64,000 bases of DNA from Methylobacterium sp. J-077 (GCF_022829365.1 NZ_JAKSYJ010000078.1:62001-126000), one strand, 5' to 3'; counted from the stretch's first letter, positions 30,831 through 40,130 are shown. The notes: generated from the letters alone by a model not told the origin. Numbers and translations are program-made.

Positions 30831-32000
30831 TCAGCGCTTGCGCGCCGCCGCCGCCGGGGTCCCGGCCTGGACCGCCGGCGCGAGGCGGGGAGTCTCGACC
30901 GCGAGCCGCTTCACCGGCCAGCCGTCGCTCCAGCGCTCCATATCGGCGAGCCGCGGGTTGTTCTTCATCGCATTCGCGTCGGACCCGGCGAAGGCCGCCG
31001 CCGCTGCGATGTCGAAGGTCTTCCAGAAGCCAAGGTAATCCAGCGCGTCGACGCGAGCGACGTTGATCTGGGACACCAGGGTCTGCTGCTCGCCGGTGAG
31101 TGCCATGTCGGCCGACCAGCGGAACGGCGGCGGCTTCGGAGCGTCCTTGGCCGCCTCCTTCGGTTCCGGACCCGGCTTGATCGCGCCGCCATCATAGCCG
31201 GTGTCGGTGCCGGCGGGCGCCGCCAGAGTCGCCGTGAGCGCCGGGAAGCCGTGATCGTCCGAGAGGGCGCGGACGAACAGCTTGCGCTCGATGGGGACGG
31301 CACTGGCCTCGCGCAGCAATCGTTTCGCCGCGAGGTCGGCTGCCCGCGTATCCTTGTCGCCGACCATAGTGATGATCAGCGTGGACGGGTCGATGCCGGA
31401 CAGTTCGGTGAGCGCGATGCCGCGGGATTTCGGCCCGCTGGCGATGCCGCCCGGCGCCGCCGCGAAGATCAGCTTCGGGACTGGCAGCCCCCGCGACCTG
31501 GCGTCGGCGGCCATGTCGAAGGCGATGGGCGCGCCGGCGAGATGGCCGATCACCGCGACGCGGCCGAGATCGGGCTTGGCATCGATGTCGGCCGCAAGGT
31601 CGGCGAGCGCGGCCTTGACTAGGCCCTCGGCGATCCCGGGCGCGTCGGCCGGCCGGGTCCGGTTCACATCCTGGAAGCGGGGATAGAGCACGAGCCAGCC
31701 CTGGCGGGTCAGGTGGTCGATCCAGCCGCCATAGCTCTGCGGATTGACCACGCCCCAGCCGTGCAGAAACACCGCCACGGGTCGCCCCGCCTCGGGTGCG
31801 GCACCACTTGCATGGAACGCGAAGGTGGTCGCGCTCCCCCGCCCGAGCAGGCGCTTCACGATCGTTGCCTTGCGGTCGCCGACGCTGCCGGGGCCCTCGG
31901 CCGGCTGGGGCGGCGGGGCGGCGGCCTGCGCGACCTGGGTTCCGGCCAGTGCCAGGATCAGGCCAGCGGCAAGCGATCCGCGAAGTACATTGAGACGCAT
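30831..32000 (-). CDS. Exported alpha/beta-hydrolase-fold protein lacking the nucleophile Ser
   Basis: A 389-residue protein with a signal peptide ending AQAAA. The alpha/beta hydrolase core is recognisable: VAVFLHGWGVVNPQSYGGWIDHLTRQGWLVLYPRFQD (oxyanion HG motif), DLGRVAVIGHLAGAPIAFDMA (nucleophile elbow), LIITMVGDKD (acid strand) and ALSDDHGFP (His loop). At the elbow, where G-H-S-x-G is expected, the sequence is GHLAG: the codon is CTC (Leu). Acid and His candidates remain. It may have lost hydrolysis and bind a ligand, or use another residue. A C-terminal extension (about residues 270-389) is Pro/Ala-rich with an extra helical part. Confidence 0.78.
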   Translation of the reverse strand: MRLNVLRGSLAAGLILALAGTQVAQAAAPPPQPAEGPGSVGDRKATIVKRLLGRGSATTFAFHASGAAPEAGRPVAVFLHGWGVVNPQSYGGWIDHLTRQGWLVLYPRFQDVNRTRPADAPGIAEGLVKAALADLAADIDAKPDLGRVAVIGHLAGAPIAFDMAADARSRGLPVPKLIFAAAPGGIASGPKSRGIALTELSGIDPSTLIITMVGDKDTRAADLAAKRLLREASAVPIERKLFVRALSDDHGFPALTATLAAPAGTDTGYDGGAIKPGPEPKEAAKDAPKPPPFRWSADMALTGEQQTLVSQINVARVDALDYLGFWKTFDIAAAAAFAGSDANAMKNNPRLADMERWSDGWPVKRLAVETPRLAPAVQAGTPAAAARKR

Positions 32001-32089
32001 GGGGGGCTCGACTGAGGGACGCGATGCGTCGGCAGGTCAGGGCCCGCTGAATAGCAGATTCCCCCGCCTTGGCGACTCGTGTCGATCGG

Positions 32090-32290
32090 TCAGGCGGCGA
32101 AGGCTCGCTCGGCCTCCGTCCGGTCGAGGCGCAATGCCAGGGCCAGGATCTCGTCCGGCACCTCGTCGCCCGTTGCGCCGTAATGGGCGCGCAACTCGTC
32201 GCTCAAGGTGTCGACGACTTGGACCTCGGGCGTATCGTCCCAAGGACGGCGTCGGAGAGACTCGGCGTAATTGGCAGCGACGATGCGCAT
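32090..32290 (-). CDS. Small cytoplasmic protein (66 aa)
   Basis: ATG at 32290 (MRIVAANYAESLRRR) gives a short acidic protein, mostly helical, with no membrane segment or signal peptide. The ten codons upstream of that ATG are Arg-rich and less likely to be translated. I do not recognise a family and can offer no function. It stands alone between the hydrolase-like and response-regulator genes. Confidence 0.5.
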   Translation of the reverse strand: MRIVAANYAESLRRRPWDDTPEVQVVDTLSDELRAHYGATGDEVPDEILALALRLDRTEAERAFAA

Positions 32291-32370
32291 GGTGTTTCTT
32301 CGGGGCCGACGGCGTTGCACGGGACCGGGCGCCGTGCGCTCCGGGAGTGGCGTACAACCCGGAGTTGGCC

Positions 32371-32826
32371 TCAGGTTTCCAAGCCCGGAGTCATTAATTT
32401 ACCTCCCGGCCCGATCACCGCCGGACCGGTCGTGCCCGAGGGACGCCCCGCGGCCTGCTCGACCCAGGCCAGGATATCCTCGGCGCGCCAGGGCTTCGGG
32501 ATGAAGGTCGCCGACATGCGCAGGTCGCTCGGCTGGTCTCCCGCATCGCCCGACGTGAGTAACACCCGCACCCGCGGCCAGGTCACGCCGATAATCCGGG
32601 CCAGCTCGAAGCCCCCGATCGGTCCGGGCGTGCGGACATCCGAGAACACGACGCTGACCTCGTCGGCCCGGTCCTTGAGGATGGCGAGCGCGCGGTCGGC
32701 CGTCTCGGCCTCGATCACCGTGAAGCCGGTATCCTCCAGGAGCGTAGCCGCGAGGAAGCGCTCGTCGGGCTGGTCTTCCACGACGAGAATCACGGGCTTC
32801 CGTCCGGGCTGTACCGAATCGCTCAT
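32371..32826 (-). CDS. Stand-alone response-regulator receiver protein
   Basis: A 151-residue single-domain receiver. The acidic pocket is E17-D18 (VVEDQPDE), the phosphoacceptor is D63 in VVFSDVRTPG, the conserved Thr/Ser is in VLLTSGD, and the conserved Lys is in FIPKPW. No output domain follows; the C-terminal 25 residues are a Gly/Pro tail. Such proteins pass phosphate between kinases or act by protein contact. No histidine kinase is encoded nearby, so the partner is unknown. ATG at 32826 is chosen over an upstream in-frame start because the receiver begins directly after it. Confidence 0.88.
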   Translation of the reverse strand: MSDSVQPGRKPVILVVEDQPDERFLAATLLEDTGFTVIEAETADRALAILKDRADEVSVVFSDVRTPGPIGGFELARIIGVTWPRVRVLLTSGDAGDQPSDLRMSATFIPKPWRAEDILAWVEQAAGRPSGTTGPAVIGPGGKLMTPGLET

Positions 32827-33017
32827 GGGCCGGGACACTCTACAGGGGCTGAACGGCGGTCGCGTCGATCGGTTCAATATCCCGATCGCAGCGTCCGGCC
32901 GGACCCGCGCAGGCACAGATCCTCCCGTAACCCTTGCATATTCGGTAAGTTGTGGCCGTGTCCTGGGAAGCACAGCGACTCAGGAACATCCTGCCAAGAC
33001 GGCGGAGACCCGTTGGT

Positions 33018-33890
33018 TCAGCCGACGCCGTGGGCTTTCAGGAAGGCGAGCGCCCGATTCCAACCGTCCTCGGCGGCGTCCTTGCGGTAGCTCGGGCGGT
33101 AATCCGCGTGGAAACCATGCGGCGCATCCGGGTAGATCACCAGTTCGACGCTCCTGCCCGCCTGCTGCGCCTTGTCCCGGGCCTCCTCGACGGAAGCCGG
33201 CGGGATACCCGTATCGGCTCCGCCGTAGAGGCCGAGCAGGGGCGCGTTGATCTCGGCCGCCACATCGCCCGCGGTGCGCAACTGGATGTCGGTCCGCTCG
33301 CCGCCGATCGGGCCGTACCAGGCGACAGCCGCCTTCAGATCGCGACGATGCGCCGCGTAGAGCCATACGTCCCGCCCGCCCCGGCACCAGCCCATCACGC
33401 CGAGCCGCCCGGGATCGCCCTTCGCCGCCGAAGCCGCCCAGGCGGCGGTGGCGTCGAGATCGCCGATCCACTGCGCGTCCGGCGTCTTGGAGATGACGTC
33501 GCGGATGATGACTTTGGGATCGGTCATGGTCGAGAGATCGCCCTGCCGGGCATAGAGCTCGGGCGCGACCGCGCAGTAACCGGCCTTGGCGAGCCGCCGG
33601 CAGATGTCCTTGATGTATTCGTGGACCCCGAAAATCTCCTCGATCACCAGAACGATCGGGAACGGCCCCGCGCCCTCCGGCACCGCCCGGTAGGCCGGCA
33701 TCGGGCCATCGGCAGCCGGGATCTTCACCTCGCCGGCCTCGATGCCGGCCGCCTCGGTGTGGATCACCTGGGCCTCGACGCTGGTTGTCGCCGCCGTCAA
33801 GCCGCTGATCAGGCTGGTCATCACGAAGCCGCGCCGCGAAAGCGGTGACGTGATCAGCCCGTCGAGCCCGGCATTATCAGCATTCGCCAT
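33018..33890 (-). CDS. Dienelactone hydrolase family protein with Tat-type signal
   Basis: A 290-residue alpha/beta hydrolase. The N-terminus carries SRRGFVMTSLISGLTAA, a twin-arginine signal, so it is probably exported folded. The DLH core shows VLVIEEIFGVHEYIKDICRRLAKAGYCAVAPELYAR, the Cys nucleophile in GVMGWCRGGRD, LGLYGGADTGIP with the acid, and PDAPHGFHADYR with the catalytic His. The substrate is unknown; such enzymes cleave lactones or esters. ATG at 33890 has GGGAGAG at good spacing, better than ATG at 33896. Confidence 0.88.
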   Translation of the reverse strand: MANADNAGLDGLITSPLSRRGFVMTSLISGLTAATTSVEAQVIHTEAAGIEAGEVKIPAADGPMPAYRAVPEGAGPFPIVLVIEEIFGVHEYIKDICRRLAKAGYCAVAPELYARQGDLSTMTDPKVIIRDVISKTPDAQWIGDLDATAAWAASAAKGDPGRLGVMGWCRGGRDVWLYAAHRRDLKAAVAWYGPIGGERTDIQLRTAGDVAAEINAPLLGLYGGADTGIPPASVEEARDKAQQAGRSVELVIYPDAPHGFHADYRPSYRKDAAEDGWNRALAFLKAHGVG

Positions 33891-33961
33891 GATCATCTCT
33901 CCCGCGATCGCGCGAAGAGGGCTATCCGGCGAAGACAGTCGCGGTCAAATGACCGGACACC

Positions 33962-34366
33962 TCAGGCGCCCGCCGCAGCGAGCGCACGAGCCGGGCGTGA
34001 GGCCATGACGCGAGCCGTCACCGGGGCGGAGCGGGGCTTGATCAAATCGGCCAGGGTGACGAAGGTGTCCGCTACTGGCGCTTCCACCGCTCGGATGCCG
34101 TAGCCTAAAGCGAAGGAGCGGGTCAGGCCGGCATCCCGGGCGATCCCGAATTGCTCCAGGGCGCTCAGGAACGCCTCGCGAAACAGGCTCGGCCGGCACC
34201 AGCTCTTCTCAGCCATCTGCAACGGCCAGTCCCACAGGCCCTCGGCCCGCCGCGCCGCCACGGCATCCCGGCTGATGAAATAGCCGGTGTCGCGGTGCTC
34301 GAGCCCGTCTGCGCTCACCGACCAGTCGTTATTGCCGAACAGCTCGGCATCGGCCACGTCGCTCAT
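33962..34366 (-). CDS. Conserved hypothetical protein (134 aa)
   Basis: A soluble protein with a Trp-rich N-terminal half (NNDWSVSADGLEHRDTGYFISRD, GLWDWPLQMAEKSWC) and a helical C-terminal half ending in an Ala-rich tail. No signal peptide or membrane segment. I do not recognise a family. ATG at 34366 is chosen over the 18-codon upstream extension. Transcribed alone. Confidence 0.6.
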   Translation of the reverse strand: MSDVADAELFGNNDWSVSADGLEHRDTGYFISRDAVAARRAEGLWDWPLQMAEKSWCRPSLFREAFLSALEQFGIARDAGLTRSFALGYGIRAVEAPVADTFVTLADLIKPRSAPVTARVMASRPARALAAAGA

Positions 34367-34485
34367 CGGGTCCTCCGCGCTGCGCCGGCATTCCGAAGCA
34401 CCGGAACAATGCCGGAACATTGGCGCGGAAGATGGCAGGGGTCAAGGCGATTGTTCCCGCTGCGTTCGCAAAAATTCGGGCCGAC

Positions 34486-34980
34486 TCAGCGCGGCTTGAA
34501 CAAGGGGTGCTCGACCCGGTCCCCGGCCTGTATCCCGAGCTTGGCCGCCGTGCCGGCATTGAGTTCGAGCACGGCCGAAACCGGGCTCCCCGATGGGATG
34601 ATCGCGGTCGAAAGCGGCTCGGTATCGGCCGCGATCCGGCTCACGACGCCGTCCGGGCGGATGAACACCATGTCGAGCGGCAGGTAGGTGTTTTTCATCC
34701 ACATCGTCACCGGTTCGGTGCGCTCGAAATCGAACAGCATGCCGTGATCGGCGGCCATGTGCCGGCGAAACATCAAGCCCCGGGAGCGGCCGGCATCGTC
34801 GCGCATGACCTCGACCTCGAACCGCTTCGGGCCGGCCTTGGTGACGATGCTGAGCGGCTCGGTCTCGGCCACGCTCTCCCGCGCGGCCGTTTGCGCGGAG
34901 ACGGAAGGAACGGCGGCCGGTACGGTCAGGATCAGGCAGGCAATGGCTGCCGCCTGCGCGACGCGGGATAGGGCTCTCAC
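34486..34980 (-). CDS. DUF192 exported protein (164 aa)
   Basis: A signal peptide (VAQAAAIACLILTVPAAVPSVSAQ) precedes the DUF192 domain: FEVEVMRDDAGRSRGLMFRRHMAADHGMLFDF, then VTMWMKNTYLPLDMVFIRPDGVV and ISAVLELNAGTA-like ending AGDRVEH. DUF192 proteins are small periplasmic proteins of unknown function found widely in bacteria and archaea. GTG start. A 91 bp gap separates it from the upstream cold-shock gene, so the two could be cotranscribed. Confidence 0.9.
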   Translation of the reverse strand: MRALSRVAQAAAIACLILTVPAAVPSVSAQTAARESVAETEPLSIVTKAGPKRFEVEVMRDDAGRSRGLMFRRHMAADHGMLFDFERTEPVTMWMKNTYLPLDMVFIRPDGVVSRIAADTEPLSTAIIPSGSPVSAVLELNAGTAAKLGIQAGDRVEHPLFKPR

Positions 34981-35071
34981 GGGCTCATGCCTCTTTGGGA
35001 AGCGCGTCAGGGGAAACGCGTGCAGGCGGGGCGCCCGGTGCGGAAGCAGATAGCGCGTTCGGACCGGGCCG

Positions 35072-35671
35072 TCAGTGCGAGGTCGGAAGCGCCCCGTCGA
35101 TCAGCCGGATTTCGGCAGCCATGACGCCCTTGGAGCCGTCGCCGTAACGCACCAGCACCGCATCGCCGGGCTTCAGCTCGGCGATGCCGTAGCGGCGCAG
35201 GGTCTCCATGTGCACGAAGATGTCGGGTGTGCCGTCGCCGCGGGTGAGGAAGCCGAAGCCGCGCAGCCGGTTGAACCACTTCACCACCGCCGTTTCCAGG
35301 CCGCTGGTCGGCGTGACCGAGACATGGGTGCGCGGCATCGGCATCTCGGATGGGTGCACGGCCGCCGACTGGTCGAGCGACAGCACCCGGAACGCCTGCC
35401 AGCCCCGCGGACGCTCCACCGCCTCCACGACGATGCGGGCGCCTTCGCTGGCGGCCTGGAAGCCATCGCGCCGCAGGCAGGTGACATGCAGCAGGATATC
35501 GGGGGCGCCGTCATCGGGAACGATGAAGCCGAATCCTTTGGACACGTCGAACCACTTGATGCGGCCGGAGACCTCGACGAGATCGAGCGCCTCGTCCTGC
35601 GCCGCCTCGGTGCCCCGGGGATCCTCAATCCGATTGGGGTTCTCCGGCCCGGATCCGCGTTCGTCAGACAT
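35072..35671 (-). CDS. Double cold-shock-domain protein
   Basis: A 199-residue nucleic-acid-binding protein with two cold-shock domains. The first (about residues 30-95) has [20 protein letters not shown] and DILLHVTCL; the second (about 128-195) has [20 protein letters not shown] and DIFVHMETL. Both RNP-1 and RNP-2 aromatics are present. A Pro/Ser linker joins them. Two-domain CspA relatives are common in alphaproteobacteria and bind single-stranded RNA or DNA, but their particular roles are mostly unknown. ATG at 35671. Confidence 0.92.
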   Translation of the reverse strand: MSDERGSGPENPNRIEDPRGTEAAQDEALDLVEVSGRIKWFDVSKGFGFIVPDDGAPDILLHVTCLRRDGFQAASEGARIVVEAVERPRGWQAFRVLSLDQSAAVHPSEMPMPRTHVSVTPTSGLETAVVKWFNRLRGFGFLTRGDGTPDIFVHMETLRRYGIAELKPGDAVLVRYGDGSKGVMAAEIRLIDGALPTSH

Positions 35672-36021
35672 GGCCGAGCAACCTACACCGAATCACGCCG
35701 CGCGCTCTCACAGCAAGATTAACGAAGTCCTGATTCCCGGAAAGCCCATATGACCGGCATGGGAGCCTTGCCGAGTTGCAATCTTCCCCGGGGGAGGCAG
35801 GCCCGCAACAGTCGATCGGTCGCAGGCGGGCCGGGTAAAGGCGTTTTGACGCCGATCGCGCCGTTTGGATGGCCGCTGCGACCGCGTCCAATCAGGTTTT
35901 CGCGACCGGTGCGTGATGAGCTTCACGTTTTCGAGAGGGCCGCCGATCCGCGGATATCGTCACTGCCGCCGACCCTCGTGATGGTGGCGCCCTGGGCGTC
36001 GGCGTGGTTTGAGCCGGTCGC
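35672..36021. other. Intergenic region between cold-shock and DUF1624 genes
   Basis: About 350 bp between divergent genes, locally less GC-rich near 35705-35755 (for example AAGATTAACGAAGTCC). It probably holds the cold-shock gene's promoter and leader. I see no gene, and no repeat from the families found elsewhere in the window. Confidence 0.4.
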
Positions 36022-37017
36022 ATGTCGACCAATGCATCTCGCGCCGCCCCGGCTGCCACGCATCGCCGCCTGCCGATCATCGATGCGGTGCGGGCGGCCG
36101 CGCTCCTGGCGATGGCGGCCTACCACACGCTTTGGGATCTCGGGTATCTGCGGCTGACCGCGGAGAACTACGCCCTGACGGCGGCGGGGCATCGGGCGGC
36201 CGAGGCGATCGCCGGCACGTTCCTGACGCTGGTCGGCGTCGGGCTGGCGCTGATGAACGGGCGCGGCATCCGCCTGCAGCCGACCCTGCTGCGGCTTGCC
36301 CGGATCGGCGGTGCGGCGCTGCTGGTCACCCTCGGGACTTGGTTCGCCTTCCCCGACGCTTACGTGTTCTTTGGGATCCTGCACTGCATCGCGGTCGCGA
36401 GCGTGCTCGGCCTGCCGTTCCTGTTCGCGCCGGTGCCGGTGACGGCGCTCGCCGCCGCGGCCGTTTTCGCAGCGCCCCTGCTGGTGCACGCGCCTTCGCT
36501 CGATGCCCCGATCCTGTATTTCCTCGGCCTCGGCGCCGGGACGCCACGGACCAACGATTACGTGCCGCTATTCCCGTGGTTCGGGTTCGTCCTGTCGGGG
36601 ATCGTCCTCGGGCGGCTCGGGCTGACCCGTCTGGCGGGCTCTTGCCTCGGCGCTTGGGCGCCGCGTTCGGCGCTTTCACGCGCGGCAACCTTCGCCGGGC
36701 GGCACAGCCTCGTCGTGTACCTCGTCCACCAGCCGGTGCTGCTCGGGATGCTCACCGGCCTCGTCACCTTGGCCGGCCCGAACCCGCTTGCCGGTCTGCG
36801 GGCGTTCCGAGCCGATTACGTGACGATCTGCACCCGCACCGGAGGTGAGCCGCCGCTCTGCCGGATCGCGGCCCGCTGCACCTCCGAGGCGCTGCTCAAG
36901 GAGGATCTGTTCCGGGAGGATGGTCGGCCGTTCAGCCCGCAAGAGCGGCTGCGGGCGCAGGCCCTATCCCAGGGATGCTATGGGGCGCTCGAGGCGGCGG
37001 CACGGATGCCGCGGTGA
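36022..37017 (+). CDS. DUF1624/HGSNAT-like multi-pass acyltransferase
   Basis: A 331-residue membrane protein with about seven helices. The N-terminal signature RRLPIIDAVRAAALLAMAAYHTLWDLGYL, with the His in helix 1, matches the heparan-alpha-glucosaminide acetyltransferase catalytic-like family (DUF1624). HSLVVYLVHQPVLLGML near residue 235 is the typical late helix with its conserved His. About 80 soluble residues follow with three cysteines (TICTRT, PLCRIAARC). Such enzymes move acyl groups across the inner membrane to a sugar; the substrate is unknown. No clear operon partner. Confidence 0.82.
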   Translation: MSTNASRAAPAATHRRLPIIDAVRAAALLAMAAYHTLWDLGYLRLTAENYALTAAGHRAAEAIAGTFLTLVGVGLALMNGRGIRLQPTLLRLARIGGAALLVTLGTWFAFPDAYVFFGILHCIAVASVLGLPFLFAPVPVTALAAAAVFAAPLLVHAPSLDAPILYFLGLGAGTPRTNDYVPLFPWFGFVLSGIVLGRLGLTRLAGSCLGAWAPRSALSRAATFAGRHSLVVYLVHQPVLLGMLTGLVTLAGPNPLAGLRAFRADYVTICTRTGGEPPLCRIAARCTSEALLKEDLFREDGRPFSPQERLRAQALSQGCYGALEAAARMPR

Positions 37018-37096
37018 GGCATTGGGTCGGAAAACGCGGCGACAGCCCTGCGGCCTCCAACCCAATCACCTCAGGATAGGGGCACGGATGGAAAGG

Positions 37097-37137
37097 GGTT
37101 TCTCGCACACGCGACTGCCGTCCCACGGCGAGAAACC
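37097..37137. terminator. Hairpin between the DUF1624 gene and efp
   Basis: GGTTTCTCGC (37097-37106) is the exact reverse complement of GCGAGAAACC (37128-37137), separated by 21 nt. It lies between convergent stops. Next to the efp end is an A-run (plus-strand CAAAAAACTAA, T-rich on the efp strand), but it precedes rather than follows the hairpin on that strand. Confidence 0.5.
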
Positions 37138-37145
37138 GCAAAAAA

Positions 37146-37712
37146 CTAATCCTTGGCGCGCTCGACGTAGGCGCCGTCCGCCGTCATCACGACCACCCGG
37201 GTACCGGCGGCGATGTGCGGGGGGACGGTGGTGCGCACGCCGTTCGACAGCGTGGCCGGCTTGTAGGACGAGGAGGCGGTTTGCCCCTTGAGCACCGGCT
37301 CGGTCTCGGCGACTTCCAGCGTCACGCGCTGGGGCAGCTCGATGGTCAGCGGCACGCCGTTATGGCTCGCCAGCATCACGGCCATGCCTTCCTGGAGGTA
37401 GGGGGCGGCATCGCCGACCACGTCCGCCGGCACTGCGACCTGCTCGTAGCTCTCGGGATTCATGAAGTGGAACCCTTCGCCGTCGCTGTACAGGAAGGTA
37501 TGCTCGCGATCCTCCACGAAGGCCCGCTCGACCTGCTCGGTGGTGCGGTAGCGCTCCGACACCTTCACGCCGTCCGTGATCCGGCGCATGTCGAGCTGGG
37601 TCACCGGGGTGCCCTTGCCGGGATGGATATTCTCGGCGAACAGGATCACGTAGAGCTTGCCGTCCTTATCGACGACGTTGCCCTTACGGAGCGTTGAGGC
37701 GATCACCTTCAC
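37146..37712 (-). CDS. efp: Translation elongation factor P
   Basis: EF-P rescues ribosomes stalled on polyproline. The GTG at 37712 ([11 protein letters not shown]) gives 188 residues, the standard length; the longer frame upstream is unlikely. The three-domain fold is evident, and the modified loop reads HPGKGTPV with Lys33 at the tip, the residue that receives beta-lysine in EpmAB systems. [23 protein letters not shown] begins the second OB domain, and the end ([26 protein letters not shown]) is typical. The epmA-epmB genes lie divergently next door, so the factor and its modification enzymes are encoded together. Confidence 0.97.
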   Translation of the reverse strand: MKVIASTLRKGNVVDKDGKLYVILFAENIHPGKGTPVTQLDMRRITDGVKVSERYRTTEQVERAFVEDREHTFLYSDGEGFHFMNPESYEQVAVPADVVGDAAPYLQEGMAVMLASHNGVPLTIELPQRVTLEVAETEPVLKGQTASSSYKPATLSNGVRTTVPPHIAAGTRVVVMTADGAYVERAKD

Positions 37713-38021
37713 GGAATTGCGTCCTGCATTGACAAGGCGGGTCGGCACGCGCCAAGCGCGTGCACGGGATCTCAGGCCCCGCCACTATCGCATCTGCGGC
37801 GCCGTTGCCAGCCGGCGGCCATCAACCGGGACGCGTGTGCGCGGTGCGCACGCTCGACCAAGCTATGATAGTTGCACATCGGCTCGCGAATGACGCGGCG
37901 CGGGAATTCGGCAAGTCCGACCGGGAGCCTGTCAGGATCGCGCGATGACGACGCTCAGGATTGCCTTGCACGCCCGAAGCCACGCCCGTCGAGTCTTGCT
38001 CGGCCGCCCGGGTGCCGAGCT
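37713..38021. promoter_or_regulatory. Divergent region between efp and epmA
   Basis: About 310 bp separate the two start codons and should contain both promoters. A plus-strand frame runs in from 37872 in frame with epmA but shows no resemblance to the enzyme before the TTG at 38022. No repeat or RNA gene seen. Confidence 0.4.
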
Positions 38022-39077
38022 TTGACCGCAGCCGCCTCCCCCTGGTGGTCGCCCGATCGCCACGCCGACCGGCGCCCGCGCCTGCTCCTGCGCAACCGTA
38101 TCCTGGCCGCGTTCCGAGCCTGGTTCGCCGCGCGCGACTTCGTGGAGGCCGAGACCGCCTGCCTGCAGGTATCGCCGGGCAACGAGGCGCATCTCTCGGC
38201 CTTCGCCACGGAGGCGATCGGCGCGAGCGGTGTGCGGACGCCGCTCTACCTGCACACCTCACCGGAATTCGCGTGCAAGAAGCTGCTGGCGGCCGGCGAG
38301 ACCCGGTTGCTCAGCATCGCCCGGGTGTTCCGCAACCGCGAGCGCGGGCCGCTGCACCATCCGGAATTCACCATGCTGGAATGGTACCGGGCCGGGGTGC
38401 CCTACACGGACCTGATGGCCGATTGCGCCGACCTGCTGGCGCTCGCCGCCGACACCGCCGGCGCCCGGCGCTTCACCTATCGGGGCCGGGAAGCCGACCC
38501 GTATGCCGAGCCCGAGCGGCTGACGCTGGCCGAAGCGTTCACGCACTTCGCCGGCATCGACCTGCTCGCCACTGTATCGCCCCCCGGCGAGACCGACCGC
38601 GACGGCCTTGCCGCCGCCGTAGCGCAGGCTGGCCTGCGGGTCGCGCCGGACGACACCTGGGCCGACCTGTTCTCCCGGGTGCTGGTGGCGCGAATCGAGC
38701 CGCATCTCGGCATCGGGCGGCCGACGATCCTGTGCGAGTACCCGATCAGCGAAGCGGCTTTGGCGCGGCCGGCCCCGGGCGATCCGCGGGTGGCCGAGCG
38801 GTTCGAGCTCTATGCCTGCGGGGTCGAACTCGCCAATGCCTTCGGCGAATTGACCGATCCGGTCACATTGCGCGCGCGTTTCGAAGTGGAGATGGCGGTG
38901 AAGCTGCGCGTTTACCGCGAAGCGTATCCGATCGACGAGGATTTCTTCGAAGCCTTGGCGGTGATGCCCGACGCTTCGGGCATTGCCCTCGGATTCGATC
39001 GCCTGGCCATGCTGGCCTGCGGCGCGAACCGGATCGACGACGTCATCTGGACGCCGGTGGCGGAGACCCTGCCGTGA
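38022..39077 (+). CDS. epmA: EF-P lysyltransferase EpmA (GenX/PoxA)
   Basis: A class II lysyl-tRNA-synthetase-like enzyme without the anticodon-binding domain that attaches (beta-)lysine to EF-P. Class II motifs are visible: motif 2 region FRNRERGPLHHPEFTMLEWY and motif 3 ASGIALGFDRLAMLACG; the substrate pocket includes LYLHTSPEFACKKLLAAG and FELYACGVELANAFGEL. The start appears to be TTG at 38022, giving 351 residues, close to the usual ~325-350. The stop overlaps the epmB start by GTGA, consistent with a coupled pair. Confidence 0.92.
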   Translation: MTAAASPWWSPDRHADRRPRLLLRNRILAAFRAWFAARDFVEAETACLQVSPGNEAHLSAFATEAIGASGVRTPLYLHTSPEFACKKLLAAGETRLLSIARVFRNRERGPLHHPEFTMLEWYRAGVPYTDLMADCADLLALAADTAGARRFTYRGREADPYAEPERLTLAEAFTHFAGIDLLATVSPPGETDRDGLAAAVAQAGLRVAPDDTWADLFSRVLVARIEPHLGIGRPTILCEYPISEAALARPAPGDPRVAERFELYACGVELANAFGELTDPVTLRARFEVEMAVKLRVYREAYPIDEDFFEALAVMPDASGIALGFDRLAMLACGANRIDDVIWTPVAETLP

Positions 39078-40117
39078 ACCGCACCCTGCGCAGCGCCGCC
39101 GATCTCGCGGCGGCCGGGTTGCTGTCCGGCCCCGAGGCGGACGCGCTGCACGATGTGCTGGCCCGCTACGCCGTCTCAGTCACCCCCGACATGGCCGAGT
39201 TGATCGACCCGGAGGATCCGACCGACCCGATCGCCCGGCAGTTCGTCCCGCGGATCGCGGAAAGCGTCGTCGCGCCGGAGGAGCGGGCCGACCCGATCGG
39301 CGACGCGGCTCACGCTCCGGTGGTGGGGATCGTCCACCGCTACCCAGACCGGGTTCTGCTGAAGCCGCTGCACATCTGCCCGGTCTATTGCCGCTTCTGC
39401 TTCCGCCGGGAGATGGTCGGGCCGGACGGGCTCGGCTCGCTGACCGAGGCCGAGCTCGACGGTGCCCTGGCCTACATCGCCCGGGATCCGCGGATCTGGG
39501 AGGTCGTCGTCACAGGCGGCGACCCGTTCGCGCTCTCGGCCCGGCGGCTCGGAATCATCGCCAAGCGTCTGGCTGAGATCGAGCACGTCCGGGTGATGCG
39601 GTTCCACACCCGCGTGCCGGTTGTGAAGCCCGATCTCGTCGGCGACGACCTGGTGCTGGCGCTCAAGACATTCGGGCGCGCGGTGTTCGTGGCCCTGCAC
39701 GCCAACCACCCGCGCGAGTTCACCCCGGCCGCCAGGGCGGCCTGCGCCCGGCTGGTCGATGCCGGGATCCCGATGGTCAGCCAGTCGGTGCTGCTGCGCG
39801 GGGTCAACGACGACGCCACGACCCTGGAAGCATTGATGCGGGCCTTCGTGGAGAACCGGATCAAGCCTTACTATCTGCATCACGGCGACCTCGCGCCCGG
39901 CACCGGCCATCTGCGCACCAGCCTGACCCAGGGGCAGGACCTGATGCGCGCCCTGCGCGGCCGCCTCTCCGGCCTGGCGCAGCCGACCTACGTGCTCGAC
40001 ATCCCCGGCGGCCACGGCAAGGTGCCGGTCGGACCCGCTTACCTGAGCGACGCAGAGGGCGAGACGCGGGTGACCGATCCGGGCGGGTGCGAGCACGCCT
40101 ATCCACCGAAGGCATGA
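39074..40117 (+). CDS. epmB: EF-P beta-lysylation protein EpmB (lysine 2,3-aminomutase-like)
   Basis: A radical-SAM and PLP-dependent aminomutase that turns (S)-alpha-lysine into (R)-beta-lysine for EF-P. The iron-sulfur motif is C102-x3-C106-x2-C109 (HICPVYCRFCFR). Further hallmarks are VVTGGDPFALS, MRFHTRVPVV, the PYYLHHGDLAPGTGHLR segment and the LDIPGGHGKVPV end with the PLP Lys. Length 347 aa fits EpmB rather than the longer catabolic KamA. GTG start overlaps epmA. No epmC (EF-P hydroxylase) gene is adjacent. Confidence 0.93.
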   Translation: MNRTLRSAADLAAAGLLSGPEADALHDVLARYAVSVTPDMAELIDPEDPTDPIARQFVPRIAESVVAPEERADPIGDAAHAPVVGIVHRYPDRVLLKPLHICPVYCRFCFRREMVGPDGLGSLTEAELDGALAYIARDPRIWEVVVTGGDPFALSARRLGIIAKRLAEIEHVRVMRFHTRVPVVKPDLVGDDLVLALKTFGRAVFVALHANHPREFTPAARAACARLVDAGIPMVSQSVLLRGVNDDATTLEALMRAFVENRIKPYYLHHGDLAPGTGHLRTSLTQGQDLMRALRGRLSGLAQPTYVLDIPGGHGKVPVGPAYLSDAEGETRVTDPGGCEHAYPPKA

Positions 40118-40130
40118 CGGAGAGTTTCTG

